NCBI RefSeq assembly: GCF_947242115.1
Contig: NC_074715.1
Location: 35,578,586-35,642,585, forward strand
Length of the DNA stretch: 64,000 bases
Direction: 5' to 3'
Source of the DNA: Biomphalaria glabrata
Taxonomy: Eukaryota; Mollusca; Gastropoda; Planorbidae
The notes beneath the pieces are model-generated. The model searched no databases, was not told the DNA's origin, and saw nothing but the letters and a program-made list of their open reading frames with translations. How positions within the stretch are numbered: position 1 is the stretch's first letter; the number at the start of each line of letters is the position of its first letter. Position numbers and translations under genes: made by a program. Of this stretch, positions 42,324 to 63,660 are shown in pieces.

Positions 42324-45300
42324 CGTCGTCTTCGTTATTGAGAGTGTCCTCTTATGGACTTTCACGAAATAATATTACGTATCCACTGTTAAATTACTTA
42401 GATATAGATCTAGTTGTGTCAAGAACATACTGCACAACAGGAACATCTAATGGTAAGATAATAAAGAATAGATCTAAACTAGTATTAAATAACATTATTT
42501 GACTATGATTAGAATAATTTCAATAACTTTGAATTTGAAAGAAACTCTCAGGACTAGTCACGACTATGGACTAGACTAGAGTCTGGTACTAGACCTAGTG
42601 ACTAGATTCTAGATCTAAAGTGACTTAAGATTAAAATTTTACGCGTACTCCACAGTGACTTTTTGAAACTTTGACATCAGGCATCCATTTAATATAGATA
42701 TTATATAATAGAAGCCTAAAATATGTGTATATATATAATATATATTATTATATATAATAATACTGTTACTGTTTGTTGATATTTCTTGATCCCTCTCCAT
42801 ACTAAAAGTAAAATGTAGGAAATAGTCTAGTAGTGACATAGGCCACTAGGGGAGATCTACAGCAAATAAAGAGAACTATCAAACCTTTTACCTTACCTAT
42901 CCCTTAGTCTGTTGGACTGTTGGGGCACCAGGCAAGACTTGTCGACCGTCTTTCTCCATTCCTTCCTTTTTTTTGCCTTGTTTAGAACCTCTCTCAATGG
43001 CAGGCCCATCCATTCTTTAATGTTGTCCTCCCATCACTTTTTCTGTCTGCCTCTTCTACTTTTCCTGGCACTGTTACCTGAAGGAAGGTCTTTGCGAGCC
43101 CCATAGATCTTGTAATGTGGCCATAGGTTTTAAGCTTTTGTCTTTTTACAATAGTTAGCAGGTCGTCATGGGCTCCAATCGCTGCAGTAACCCTGTCTCT
43201 GATTTCTTGGTTTGTGATGCGGTCTTTGAATGTGATGCCTAGAATCCTTCTGTAGCATCTCAATTCCATTGCTAGGATCCTCCTCTCTAGCTCTGCATTC
43301 AACGTCCACGACTCGCAAGCATATAAAAATGTGGCCATGACCAGGGAGCGCATCAGTCTGATTTTGGTGCCGAGGGCTAAGCCCTTGTCTTTCCATATTA
43401 TTTTAAGTTTTGAAAGGGCTACTGTGGACTGTGCTATTCGGGCCAATAGTTCGGGTTTTGTTCCCTCATCTGAGACAAATGCTCCCAGGTATTTGAAGCA
43501 TTATACATTATACACCAAAACAAAATGGATGAATAAAGGGTTTGAAAACTAGCTTTGTGCAGAAATCTAATACCAGTATTATATGTAAATAAATAGAGTA
43601 GAAGTTTTTTTATTCCGGACATTAGATAAATCCTTACAACTCGCTGTATTATGTGCCTGTCCATTTTCCAAGGATTCTGACCCAATTTCCTTCCATTTAG
43701 CAGTCTTTTTATGTAAGAAAAAAGAATTTAATTTCAAATTTGTAAGTCATGTTTTTTTTTTCTGTGTTACCAGGATGACTTTACATTTTCCTACGGTTAA
43801 GACTATATTTTTTGGTTGGCTAAGTCTATGCTAATGAGCCCGGCAATATTTAATCTGTTTTTTTTTTTAGCTGATTTATTTGATTCATATGCCAAGTTGT
43901 TTGATTCCATACAAGAAAAATTTAATAGGGTGTTTGTAATAAATTATGATTTTCTTACCAAAATTTATTTCAAACAGCCAGTTTTGGACATCAATGTTAA
44001 TGATCTCATATTTGTTTGTTTGTTGTTGTTTTTTTATAGAGAATAAATGAGCAAATGTTTGGAGTGCACTTGAAACATTGAATGAAGTTAAATGTCTAGA
44101 TCTAGACCTACTAGATAGATCTAGATTTATATATAGAGAAATAGAAGATTCAGCTATTTAGGCAAGAATGGCCATCCTAGCCTGTACTATACTACAAAAG
44201 ATCATCTGAAATTTATTAAATGAATAAATAATACACAAACATTCAACACATATCTAATCATGCAAACATCAAATAAGTCTAAAAATCAATGTAGAAGTCA
44301 CTATCCCAGTGACCGAATTTTGGTAGAATAAGTTGGTTCATATTTTTATTTTTTGTGTTTGTATTTATGCATAATTTGAAAACATTTTAATGATCAATAT
44401 AGAATTAAAATCTGAGTTTATTGATGCCAAAATATAGAGACTGTTTGAAATAAATTTTGTTGTTTGGAATCAAATTATGTGTGACAAAATTTGTTTGAAT
44501 TAAATGAAAACACATGGCCTCTTTGACCTTAAATATAATAACAAATATAAGTAGTCATCCTTATTCTCCTTAAACTAAAGAAGATTTTGATATTTCGTTT
44601 TCTTTTCTATGTCAAACCATTATCAAATAATGCACTGTTAAAGTCAAACTTTGAATTTTTGGTCTATAGTTGTTTGAATAACATAAACTACTCAAATAAT
44701 GTTTGAGATATATTGTGAAGGGATGTGTTTTTAGTTAATTTAGTTTTGTTTATTCTAGGGAAGTTGTCATTATTCTGCGCATGCCACATCAAAACTTAAT
44801 TCATGTTCTTGCCAATAAAATACAAAATAGGAAAGATGAGCTGGTTTACCTATATCCTTTGCAGTGGATTATCATCAAAGTCCTAGGTGTGCTGGAAGTA
44901 GTGGAAATCTTATGAGAGATAAGGACAATTAGAAAAATCATAACCATGCTGCTGACCACTTATCTCCTGAGGATCATCTTTCACTTTATTTTCATTTGTC
45001 AATCCTCCTTTTGTTTTCCACATCAGTCTTTATATTGTTCCAATGAATATGGGAGTTTCAATTTTAACTTTAAGAAAAGTTTTTATTTATTCCAGTCACC
45101 TATTCTTTGGAATGAATTCATAACCTATACAAGTTTTGTTTAAACCCTATTGAAACATTTCAGTAATATAGGACATTCATTTTGTATCTGTGTATATTTT
45201 TCTACATATGTTTGTAAGACTGTATTTTATTTCATTGCTATTCCCATTAGTGGCCATTAGCTGTCAGTCAACATGTGTATATTTCCTATCACATATGTAC

Positions 45301-46558
45301 ACACAAATAGTTGTTCCTAAAGTTTATGATTCAATTTTCTTGGATCAAAGAACCAGGGGATTAAGTGACTGGCCAACAATATTTTATTGAGATCAGTCAT
45401 TAAACACTTTATCAAGAAGTATGGCACTAGATGAAAACTCTCCCCAAATGAAGGGAAAAGTGAGTATAGCAGAAAAAATTATGGGAAAAAATGGTCTATT
45501 ATGAAGCATGTTCCGCTTACATATATTAACATATAATTTTTCTTCTGAAATGTTGGAATGCTTTCCAATTGGCATGAACATAGCTTTTTAAATTGTCTTA
45601 ACATGATATAGATATACTTAGTACCTACAGTAGCTAATTAAATTTTTAAAAAAATTTTATTCTTAGATGTCACTGAAAACAGAACCTCTGAAAATATTAC
45701 CAATGTTTCCAGAATGTCACCAAACCGTTACAGACAGTATCACAGGAAACCCCCAGAGATGGCTTATAAAGATTTGATACATAAAAGAAACCTCTATGCT
45801 ACTTATGGGAATGCCTCTGGGGAAGATGCTAGGCTATTATGGCCGTCAAGAAAGAAATTATTAGACCAAGAGCAAGAAGAAAAAGAAGAAGGAAAACCTT
45901 TACTGGAAAGACTGGCACAAATAGAAGCAGACAAGAAAATGGAAGAGCAGAAAAGGTTGCAGAGGTATGTCCATTTGGTGTCATGCTACAAGTTTAGTTC
46001 ACCTATTTTATGAATTAATGAAATGAATTCTGAGGGCTTGCTACACAGATTGTTTAATAAGAGTTGGATTTGTATCAACTCTTTTATTCTGTACTTCTGT
46101 CCTTAAAAAATTAATTCTTCTAATTTGCATCGCACAGTAATGATTGTCTTTTCAGTGATCATGCATTTTATAATTTAGCATATTAAACCATTTTATTTTG
46201 ATCTCCAAATAAATATTATTTCTTGTTTCCCAGACATGAAAAGATAGAAAAGAATATGGCACAGATGAATAAATGGATAACAGAATATAAGAAGAAACAT
46301 GAGACAGTTGCATTGCAAGCAAAAGAAAGAGAAGCTAAAAAAGAAGCCTTACTAGAAGAAGCTAGAGAGTATTTTGGATATAAAATTCAATACAACGATC
46401 CCAAATTTCAAGAAATGTTAGCTCAAAAAGAAGAAACAGAAAAGAAAGAAGCCAAAAAGAAGAAGAAAGAAGCAAAGTTAAAAAAACTAGCAGATTATTT
46501 ATCCAGTCCTGATGGGAAAAAATCTGAGTCTGCAGAACCAGGAAAATTAAAATCATAA
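42317..46558 (+). CDS. GADD45GIP1: GADD45GIP1 (CRIF1), mitochondrial ribosomal protein mL64
   Basis: Large-subunit mitoribosomal protein near the exit tunnel, needed for making and inserting OXPHOS subunits. Mammalian CRIF1 is also reported to act in the nucleus with GADD45. Exons: 42317-42452, 45667-45964, 46234-46558 (TAA). 759 nt, 252 residues, phases 1 and 2 consistent; human is about 222. The N-terminus (MATSSSLLRVSSYGLSRNN) has arginines and no acidic residue for about 28 residues, as a mitochondrial presequence would. Family landmarks: RNLYATYGNASGEDARLLWP with SRKKLLDQEQEE (human ARYGAASGVVPGSLWPS), HEKIEKNMAQMNKW (human HIAECMAKMPQM), EEAREYFGYKIQYNDPKFQE (human EAQELLGYQVDPRSARFQE), then a lysine/glutamate coiled-coil tail. 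Introns hold a LINE A copy. Nearest neighbour downstream is convergent TNPO1. Start chosen at ATG 42317; upstream in-frame TTG is not used. Confidence 0.93.
42894..43500 (-). mobile_element. LINE family A, longest C-terminal copy, in GADD45GIP1 intron 1
   Basis: The minus strand from 43446 reads ARIAQSTVALSKLKIIWKDK, GLALGTKIRLMRSLVMATFL, YACESWTLNAELERRILAME, LRCYRRILGITFKDRITNQE, IGAHDDLLTIVKRQKLKTYG, SMGLAKTFLQVTVPGK. After a frame change comes the final KEWTGLPL and VDKSCLVPQ region to about 42900. This is the thumb/C-terminal domain of a metazoan endonuclease-reverse transcriptase LINE. 5' truncated. One clear frame break near the 3' end, so fairly young compared with its relatives at 31.1 and 39.1 kb. 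Confidence 0.9.
43501..45666. other. GADD45GIP1 intron 1 remainder
   Basis: AT-rich with T-runs. Short CTAG-rich patch at 44090-44140. No RNA gene or clear element seen; 44750-44900 has a loosely retroelement-like look (GCGCATGCCACATC..., CCTTTGCAGTGGATTATC) that I cannot place. Confidence 0.4.
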
Positions 46559-46715
46559 ACTATGACCATTTTCTCTTTCTTATTGTTATTTCATTTTATT
46601 AGATGTTTAGGATCCTTGCTCATTTGTTTCTACACTTACAATTGCAAAACATGAAGGCCTTGTCCCATTTAAATTATACAGACCTATCATTTGCATTGCT
46701 TGGGATTTGTTCAAT

Positions 46716-46721
46716 AATAAA
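46716..46721 (+). terminator. GADD45GIP1 polyadenylation signal
   Basis: AATAAA 158 bp after the stop codon, followed by GTGTTTGTTCT, a GU-rich downstream element. Confidence 0.7.
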
Positions 46722-47039
46722 GTGTTTGTTCTATTGAAATGTTTTAATGTTGTAAAGACAACCTATAGTATGCTGATTAGTTAGACCATTTTGAAATCTA
46801 ATTATGAACCGCTAATACAAATATCACTGATTACCACCCACTGTTACTCGAGAAAAAACTCAAATCATGAACTGGTAAAAAAAAACTTTGTGAAAAATAT
46901 AAATTTCACTGGCAGTGGTATTTCAAACCCTTGAGTGAAAGAAATTCAGCTTTAAACAAGTAAAATATAAAAAATAGATTAAAAAGAAAAAAAAAGCCAA
47001 TATTGATTGAAATAGCATTGATCGATTATTCTGAATAAA

Positions 47040-47690
47040 TCCTATAATAAGTTTTGAATGACTCAAAAATTTAACCAAACATATTCAACCATTTAGGTTT
47101 ATTGTACAAAAAGGATAAACCGTTTGGCTATCAATGGGCCTTACCTTTTAGAGTGCCATCCTTTTTGTTTAGCACAACTGTTATGCTTATAGCGCTGCTT
47201 TACAAAATCATGCTTATAGCGCTGCTTTGCAAAATCATGCTTATAGCATGCTTAGTGTGCTATGGTCCAATCACTTGTGATAGGGTTCCCATGATGCCTT
47301 GTTAAAACCAAAAAAAAAAAAGTTGCTTGAGTCTTGAGTTCAAACTCTAAGGTCCCGAGCTTCCATGTTGGAAGCATGTGTGTTCGCCACTGAGCTTTTC
47401 AAGTACTTTTTAAAATATTTTTTTTTATAGTTAGGGTAGTTTAAAATTGTAAGTGAATGACCTAATTCTCTACTCAAGCTTATCTCCCCTTGGCTTAGTA
47501 GGTTTTGTATATAAAAATTGATTACGGCTTAACTAATTTGTAATTTTTTATTGATTCATGTGTTGTCATCGACAATGAGTAATTGTTTAAAGTTTCAATT
47601 TGTTCTGAGAATGTGAACTGGGAGAAATAATGTATAAAAGATTCTCTCCAGAGAGACAGAGTGACTAGATATAAGCTTTGTAAATAAAAA
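47040..47690 (-). mobile_element. Long SINE-like repeat (family 3), second copy
   Basis: Same components as 39560-40330. On the minus strand a tRNA-like head lies at about 47420-47300 (CTCAGTGGCGAACAC A-box-like, GAGTTTGAACTC B-box-like), followed by GGCATCATGGGAACCC and ATTGGACCATAGCAC. A 29-bp unit (CTTATAGCGCTGCTTTNCAAA) is tandemly repeated at 47183-47240 in this copy only. Confidence 0.7.
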
Positions 47691-48427
47691 ACTTGCAATT
47701 GTAGCTTATCCTACTAAGACACCGGTATGTCATACTACTGATACTTTATATAAAAAAACCCACTTTACCCAAATACAAATTTCCCTTCAATATTTATGTT
47801 TTCGTTGAATTAATGGGCATTTTAACTAGTTCTGACAATGCTAACCCAAAAAGTTAGTAGACTGCTGCAAAGCAAATACGTTAAGTAATATCTGAGGATA
47901 ACAATCAAAATCTTTAGTCATACATTAGATCTATGAAATTGGACAACTATTAAAAAGTGAAGATAAGGCTTTCTAAATAAATACTTTACACCAGCATTCT
48001 CAGCCCCAGGGGACAAAGACACATTGCTTAATTTAAACCAAGTTGAAAACATAGGAGATATAGATGTACAAGAAAAACTACACAGGTAAGTATTACTAAC
48101 CAGCAACAAATGCAAAATACTAAAACAAATCATAAATCACATAGATAAAAATAATGTCCTCACTCTATACCAACATGGCTTTAGGAAATATAGGTCATGT
48201 GAAACAACTAGGATTAATTGATGATTTTTCAAAGGGATTAGATAATAATGAGCTTGTATACGCCATTTTATTATACTTTTCTAAGGCATTTAACAAAAGT
48301 TCACTCTAAAGCTTGTTTAAAAATTAAAATATTTTGGCATTGATGGTTAAGGATTTTCTGATAGGGTTAGGTATAGTAATAGTAAATGGCTCTAAATCAA
48401 CACCAATAATAATAAACTCAGGTGTAC

Positions 48428-48705
48428 TTCGGGGGTGCAGTGCGTCAACTTCCGAACCTGAGGTCCTGGGTTCAAATCTCGGTGAAAGCTGGGATTTTGA
48501 ATATCGAGATTTTAGGGTGTCCCTGAGTCCACCCAACTCTAATGGGTACCTGACTTTAATTGGGGAAAGTAAAGGTGGTTGGTTGGTCATTGTGCTGGCC
48601 ACATGAAACCCTGCTTGTTAACCATTGGCCATAGAAACAGATGACCTTAACATCATCTGACCCATAGATCACAAGATCTGAAAGGGAAACTTTACTTCTA
48701 CTTTA
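48428..48705 (+). mobile_element. SINE (family 1) inserted in the LINE
   Basis: Flanked by the 9-bp target duplication CAGGTGTAC (48419-48427 and 48706-48714). Removing the SINE and one duplicate restores the LINE motif NSGVPQGTV in frame. The body has CGAACCTGAGGTCCTGGG, B box GGTTCAAATCTC, GGTGAAAGCTGGGATTTTGA, and the 3' CACAAGATCTGAAAGGGAAAC. Confidence 0.95.
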
Positions 48706-49254
48706 CAGGTGTACCTCAAGGAACAGTCTTAGGTCAACTACTGTTTCTAATTTACGTAAATGACCTACCAAATTGCAATACTTCAGAAACTAGAGTCAGA
48801 TTATTTGCAGACGATTGCATAATATATAGAACAATAAAAACAACACAAGATACTGAAATTTTACAAAAAAGGATTAAAGAAATGGTAATCAAATTGGAGC
48901 ATGTCTTTCCACCCAGAAATATGCCAGTTATTAAGAGTAACAAAAAAACAAAAACAAAACCTAAAACAAATAAAAAATACTTTTTTTATTCATGATAAAC
49001 CAGTCACACAGACTAAAAACTCAAAATATCTAGGTGTAATAATAAATGAAAAGTTAGAATGGAATCTCCATACTGATGAAATTATTAAAAATCAAAGCAC
49101 TAGGGTTTATTAAAAGAAAATTGTAGAAATCAAACAGGAACATAAAACAAAAGCTATCTAACCTTAGTTAGGCCAATATTAGAATAAGCTTCCTCTGTTT
49201 GGGAATCAACTCAAGAAAACAGTATAACAAATGAAAAATAGAGCAGTGAGATTT

Positions 49255-49310
49255 AGTTGATATTTTTGGTTTTTGGCACATCTGCACAATTTAGGCCATG
49301 TCGTGCCCCC
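49255..49310 (+). repeat. Short dispersed repeat, copy 1
   Basis: TTTTTGGCACATCTGCACAA then TTTAGGCCATGTCGTGCC. Nearly identical to 55355-55395 in a TNPO1 intron. It sits inside the decayed LINE, so it is probably a small insertion. Family not recognised. Confidence 0.6.
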
Positions 49311-49660
49311 AGTGAGGTTTATAACAAATGAATATTCACATTTGATTAGAGTAACACCTTTGGTAAAATCACTTAACTTAGAGACAGAATAAAAAAGTAG
49401 CAATATTACATAAAACACTGAACCATAATTCACAAATATAAAAGCAAAACCTAATAAAATACTCAGACACAAATATAGGCACATTTCTTATACCATATGC
49501 TAGGACAAATTTGTACAAGTGCCAGTAGAGTATGGAATGGGTTGCCTGAATCAGCCAGGAAAACCAGCTTAGTTTAAGTCACTGATTAACATGCATGACT
49601 AGACACATGACATGCATTACATATAATTCTCTTTTGAAGTAACTTGAAATAAAGAGAAGC

Positions 49661-50500
49661 AAGAATGATAATTTTAGTTTATTTTTGTGTGAACTTTTTG
49701 GTCTGGGAGTGATAAAAATCTAGAAATATTTGGATATAAATCAATGAATCCCTTTAATAATAGTTTATGTTTAGTAACTTTTAAGGTATATACTTCTTCT
49801 AGCCAGCTTTATTGCTGCTGAGCTGTGAGCTCTTTTGCAGACTGTGTCAAGGAAAAAAAAAAGTGTGCTGTTTTCTTAAGTTTAACCACAATATCTTAAT
49901 GTGTATTTTAATTTTTAGATAAACTTATTAGGTCTTATAATTCAAAACCTAATTTACATTTTTTGGGTCCTTTAGCAAGGTAGCCTTCATCTCTATATAA
50001 AAAAAGGAAACATGGTTATAAGGAAAAGTAATATCTTAGTTGGAGTCTTCTTATAAAAGTAAGAATGAGTAAATGTTTGTTGAACTCCATGTTATTAACA
50101 ATTTCAGTACCGGTATTTTATTCTACCTAAACCTATGTTTGGATTTTGAAGTTCTAGATGATAGTTGTTTTTTCTGTAGCCTCTTAGAAAGAAGTTTGTA
50201 AGATATAGTTTTAAATTTGACCCTTTCAGTAAGTAAATGAAGATCTACAAAACTTAACTTAAAAATTCAGTTTTTGTGAGTTAAAAAACAAGTTGAACTA
50301 GATTTGATTTATATAACTTCACATTTAGACTATCTCTAGTTCAACATTAGCTGCAAGATTCCCTAATAAATGTAGAATAATTGTATAGTTAAATTTTCTT
50401 TGTAACTTAATGCCTTCAGTTAGCCTTTGTGGTAATTTAGGTCCAGTGTATTTAGTTAACGAAACTTTTAATAAATAAAAAGCAAAGAAAATATTTGTAT
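49661..50500. other. Convergent intergenic spacer
   Basis: AT-rich with no recognised element. It ends at the probable TNPO1 poly(A) site. Confidence 0.4.
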
Positions 50501-50510
50501 TACTGTGGCT

Positions 50511-50516
50511 TTTATT
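50511..50516 (-). terminator. TNPO1 polyadenylation signal
   Basis: TTTATT on plus is AATAAA on minus, 2.26 kb past the TNPO1 stop codon. The intervening sequence has no other gene and would be the 3' untranslated region. Other A-rich hexamers are present, so usage is uncertain. Confidence 0.4.
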
Positions 50517-52056
50517 TTACAACTAAAATAATTACAAAATTACAGATTTACAACCACCTGACAATGATTTTCTGGAAGCTACATTAGCTGATTTAAGGAT
50601 TATGTGCATGTCAGAATAGAAAAACCAAGCTGTGGGAAGTACATATTTATATAGGACCAAAAAAACAAACAACAAAAACTTATGTACATTTATCATATAC
50701 ATTAAGAAAAATTATTTAGCCGCTCATAACCCTAGCAAAAATTTATTATAGGAAAAAAATGATATGTCAATATAAAAAAAAAATTAACTTGCAAGGCAGA
50801 CTTTAAACATCACATAAATATGGCATTGCCAGATCCACTCACACAAGCTTATACATATCAACAATTGAGTTACCTCAATAGCACTTGTTATATGAATTAC
50901 ATGTAATGCAGTCACTAAATTCAGACATAGAATTTTAACAAAATGAGTCATGCTTTCAAAATGAAGAAAAAAAAAAAAAAAAAAAGTGACATTTAGTTAA
51001 GGTATAATGGTAGCTAATAAATGGGTGTAAAAAAGTTAGACCTGACCATAAAAATCTTAAATATAAAAATCAGAATATACATAAAATCATAATGGAAAGT
51101 TAATATAATTTCTCTAACTATAAGAAAGTATTAGTGCTAAATAAATTATAATCCATGTTTAAGTATATCAAATTCTCATATGAGCAAACAGAAAAATCTA
51201 CCACCAATAAATTATCCAAACAAAAAAATCAGTATCAGAGATCGATATCCATTTTTTTTTTTTTTGCACAGAATACAGATTGTGACAAAATATGCATGCA
51301 TTGATATTGATCAGCCATTAATATCACAGTTAACTTGAAGCCAACTCGATGCTTGGTAGTACAAATATATGGCCACATGATTGAAGTCATGGGAGGTGTC
51401 ACAACCACAGCAAGACTGGGACAAGCAACAGGTTAAGTCAGCTTAGATCTTACGCTGATGTTATTTGCCTCTTTCAGCGACGTGGAGGTAGTTGAAAAAA
51501 ATTAAGGAGGAAACTGAACACGGGAGGTTGACTTTTATACATTGAATTTATACTAGCAATGCATAAAGATTTTTGAGACAACAGAATATCAAAACATACA
51601 TGCTGTTTAGACAAATTAAGGCTATGAGAATGAATTGTTTTTAAAAATCACTACAAACAAATTTCTTGATAAGTCAGATTTTTTTTTAAAATTCCTGGAT
51701 GATCTGACGTAAGTAAAAAAAATGTGTTGATGTAACCAAAGAAAAACAGTTTAACAAGCACTAACAAAACGTTCTCAGTACTAACAAATGACATTTTAAG
51801 CTGTTAAATTACAATGTCACAGGATAACCATATCATGAAGGACATGCAATTAACATCTAACAAGTGCAATATTAGTTTAATAGGGATATGACAATTGGAC
51901 AAAAACTTTGCCATTTACGTTAACAGTATATTTTATAGTAACATTTTACATGCTTCTTTGTTCCTTAGAGATATTATGCTAAATCATGAGGGGATTAAAA
52001 AAGGAAAAAATAAATTTTCCAGCAAGACAATAAATTTACTGATAATTGCTATAAAA

Positions 52057-52190
52057 GAAGCTAACAGATGGTAAAGATTGAAGACAGTTTGAAAATTCAA
52101 AATTTGGTGGTCCCACACTCCCGAAAGCTAACAGATGGTAAAGATTGAAGACAGTTTGAAAATTCAAAATTTGGTGGTCCCACACTCCCG
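52057..52190. repeat. 67-bp perfect tandem duplication in the TNPO1 3' UTR
   Basis: The 67-bp block containing AGCTAACAGATGGTAAAG ... CCACACTCCCG occurs twice in a row (52057-52123 and 52124-52190), differing only at the first base. It must be recent. Confidence 0.92.
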
Positions 52191-52773
52191 ATGCTATGTT
52201 CTTACAAACCCTCCCATTTAATGTTAGTACCCCAGACCCATAGTACCCTTGCGCGACCCACCCAGTCCCTACCCTTCCCATAATGAGGGGAGACAGTGTC
52301 AGCCAGAATCCTGTTTCACCCTGAAACACCTGTGGAAAAAATTTAAACAATTAATTAAAGTTATATTGAAGATAATTTTATACAAAAAAAATCTTGATAG
52401 TACTAACTCTAGATATTCAATACAAGGTTTGTTTGAACAGTTAAAAATTAGATCCTAATGAAGTGAAATTTGTTCTTGTTTGAAAATTGGATATATAAAA
52501 TTAAAAATAAAGAATGCATTTATCTCAGTGCATTAAGTTTCTCTAAAAAATGCAACACACAGAATATTTGCAATGAAATGACATTTCCAGACATTCAGAT
52601 AAAAGTTTTTAAATATTCAAACCCCGAAGTACCTTGAAAAAAATCTTCAGGTTATTTAATATATTTTTTGAAATTAAGGTAACAATGTTTTTGATCAACA
52701 TCTTTTTTTCATAATATATAAAGATACTTATGATTTCACATTACAAATTACAACTAACCAGTTGGACAATTTT

Positions 52774-62060
<9,287 letters not shown>

Positions 62061-62064
62061 TTTG

Positions 62065-63380
62065 ATTATGTGAAAGAAGTAGTTCAACTTCTTACGACAT
62101 GTGCTAAAATTAGTCCGATTGAAAATCTTTGCGCAAAATAAAATTAGAAAATTTACTATCATCAATATACTGTTAATAACAAATACCATTATTGAGCAGA
62201 AAGAATAATTAATTTGTTAAAAATTTAGCTTCATTTTATTTTATTTTTAAATTATATACTGTAGAACTATTTTTTTTACGTAATACAGTATTTTTTTGTT
62301 AAACTTTGATTTGTAAAGACTTCCAAAGTTAAAAATAAGTAACTTGTAGATGCAGCCAATATAGAATATTTAGACTTCTGTCACATAAATTTACAAATGA
62401 TAAACCAGACAATTTGGCTGGTAAAGCGCCCCCCCCCCCCCCACACACACACAACCATATACTTTGTGCCATACCCTTTTTGTTTATTCTCCAAAAGATT
62501 GGCTTTAATTATGATGCTCTTATTAAAAAGCCATGCACATTTTTACTTTTGAATTTTAATTGCCCTTACTTAAAAATAAAGCATCTTTGCTTTGCTTTTC
62601 CAGCGGAACAACACTTTTTCTGTGGTCATAGTAACTAATTTACCAAGAATAATATAAGTACTTTTTTTTTTGTTACTCTTATTTTGTTTGTAGACATACG
62701 TAATTTTCGTAATTTATTTGATGTTCTTTTAAAAATGTGAATATCTTTTGTCGTTTTTGTTGTTCTATACAATATACAATGGTCTGCAAATAGTCTAACT
62801 TTTGTTCATCGACTTATATATATGCAGTTAAGTATATCATTTGTAGACGTTAGAAACAGTAATTTACATATCACTGCTCCTCGAGAGAGGGACACAACCG
62901 TTTTAAATTTAATGATTTGGAACCATTTTTGATTAATGTCTCTCCTAGGAAATACTGAATCCAATGGTGTAAGCCTAGCTTAGGTAGTAAATTTTGTCGA
63001 AAGCCTTAGATAATTCTGATAAGATGCTTCAATTTGCTAATTATTATCTAACTTTTCTCCAAATCACCAATTAAACATATATGTTGAGTTTTAAATGTTT
63101 AAATTTCCTAAAAACATGATGATATATAATTAATTAATTTCTAGGTGATTTTAGACGTTGATAGAAATTATGTGTATGAAGACTATGTATTTTACATGTG
63201 AAGCTAACGAAACTGGTCTATAATTTCCTAGATCTTTTTATTGTAGAGAAGCAAAATACACTTCTTTCCACCCCTTGATCCTCTACAGTCTACATTGATC
63301 CTGTGAAGCATGCAAAACAAACCCCAGCTGTTTAAGACAAACATCCTTTAAAAAAGCTAAAAAGATTCTAGAAATAAAAA
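62065..63380. other. TNPO1 upstream intergenic region
   Basis: Promoter-proximal DNA of TNPO1, then AT-rich sequence with a C14(CA)n run at 62428-62452. No TATA box or CpG-rich patch stands out, and no gene is seen. Confidence 0.4.
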
Positions 63381-63660
63381 ATCACCCTCTGGGTCAGGAT
63401 TTTGTGATTTTACCATGACAAAAGAGATACAAGACACCGATAGCAAAGACATAAACAGACACAAACACTCTTTTGTTCCCCTGGCAATCAAATCATTAAA
63501 TAGAAACAATCTGGTTAAACTTTTTACATATAAATTATGAGTGAGTCTTGTGTGAATGTACATTTTGGTTTTTTATAGTTATAATATTTTGTTTGGTGTA
63601 ATGCACAAATTGTAAGATAAATTTCTTTAGTAACAATAAAGATTATTATTATTATTATTA
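63381..63660 (+). mobile_element. LINE C-terminal tail with ATT-repeat end
   Basis: 63451-63540 reads RHKHSFVPLAIKSLNRNN and a stop shortly after, the typical end of a mollusc LINE polymerase. It is followed by TTTGGTGTAATGCACAAATTG and AATAAAGATTATTATTATT, a LINE 3' terminus with short trinucleotide repeat. 5' truncated. Confidence 0.7.

Larger units (their letters stand above)
48060..49660 (+). mobile_element. CR1-like LINE reverse transcriptase, decayed, with nested SINE
   Basis: Reads CKILKQIINHIDKNNVLTLY QHGFR (48110-48190), then DNNELVYAILLYFSKAFNK (48240-48300). After the SINE it reads [20 protein letters not shown] (48708-48770), [20 protein letters not shown] (48800-48860), KPVTQTKNSKYLGVIINEKL (48998-49060), and TFLIPYARTNLYKC near 49480. 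FADD is the polymerase catalytic box and GVPQGTVLG the template-grip motif. Several stops and frame changes make it dead. It occupies the gap between convergent GADD45GIP1 and TNPO1. The 3' end (49590-49650) matches the tails at 2080, 34547 and 41620. Confidence 0.9.

Noticed and set aside
45714-46013. GADD45GIP1 starting at the internal Met at 45714
   Set aside because: Exon 2 begins at an acceptor at 45667 in phase with exon 1, which supplies a good mitochondrial presequence.
52036-52350. Minus-strand 104-codon frame as a separate gene
   Set aside because: It lies in the TNPO1 3' UTR, is partly produced by the 67-bp duplication, and has no recognisable domain or splice structure.
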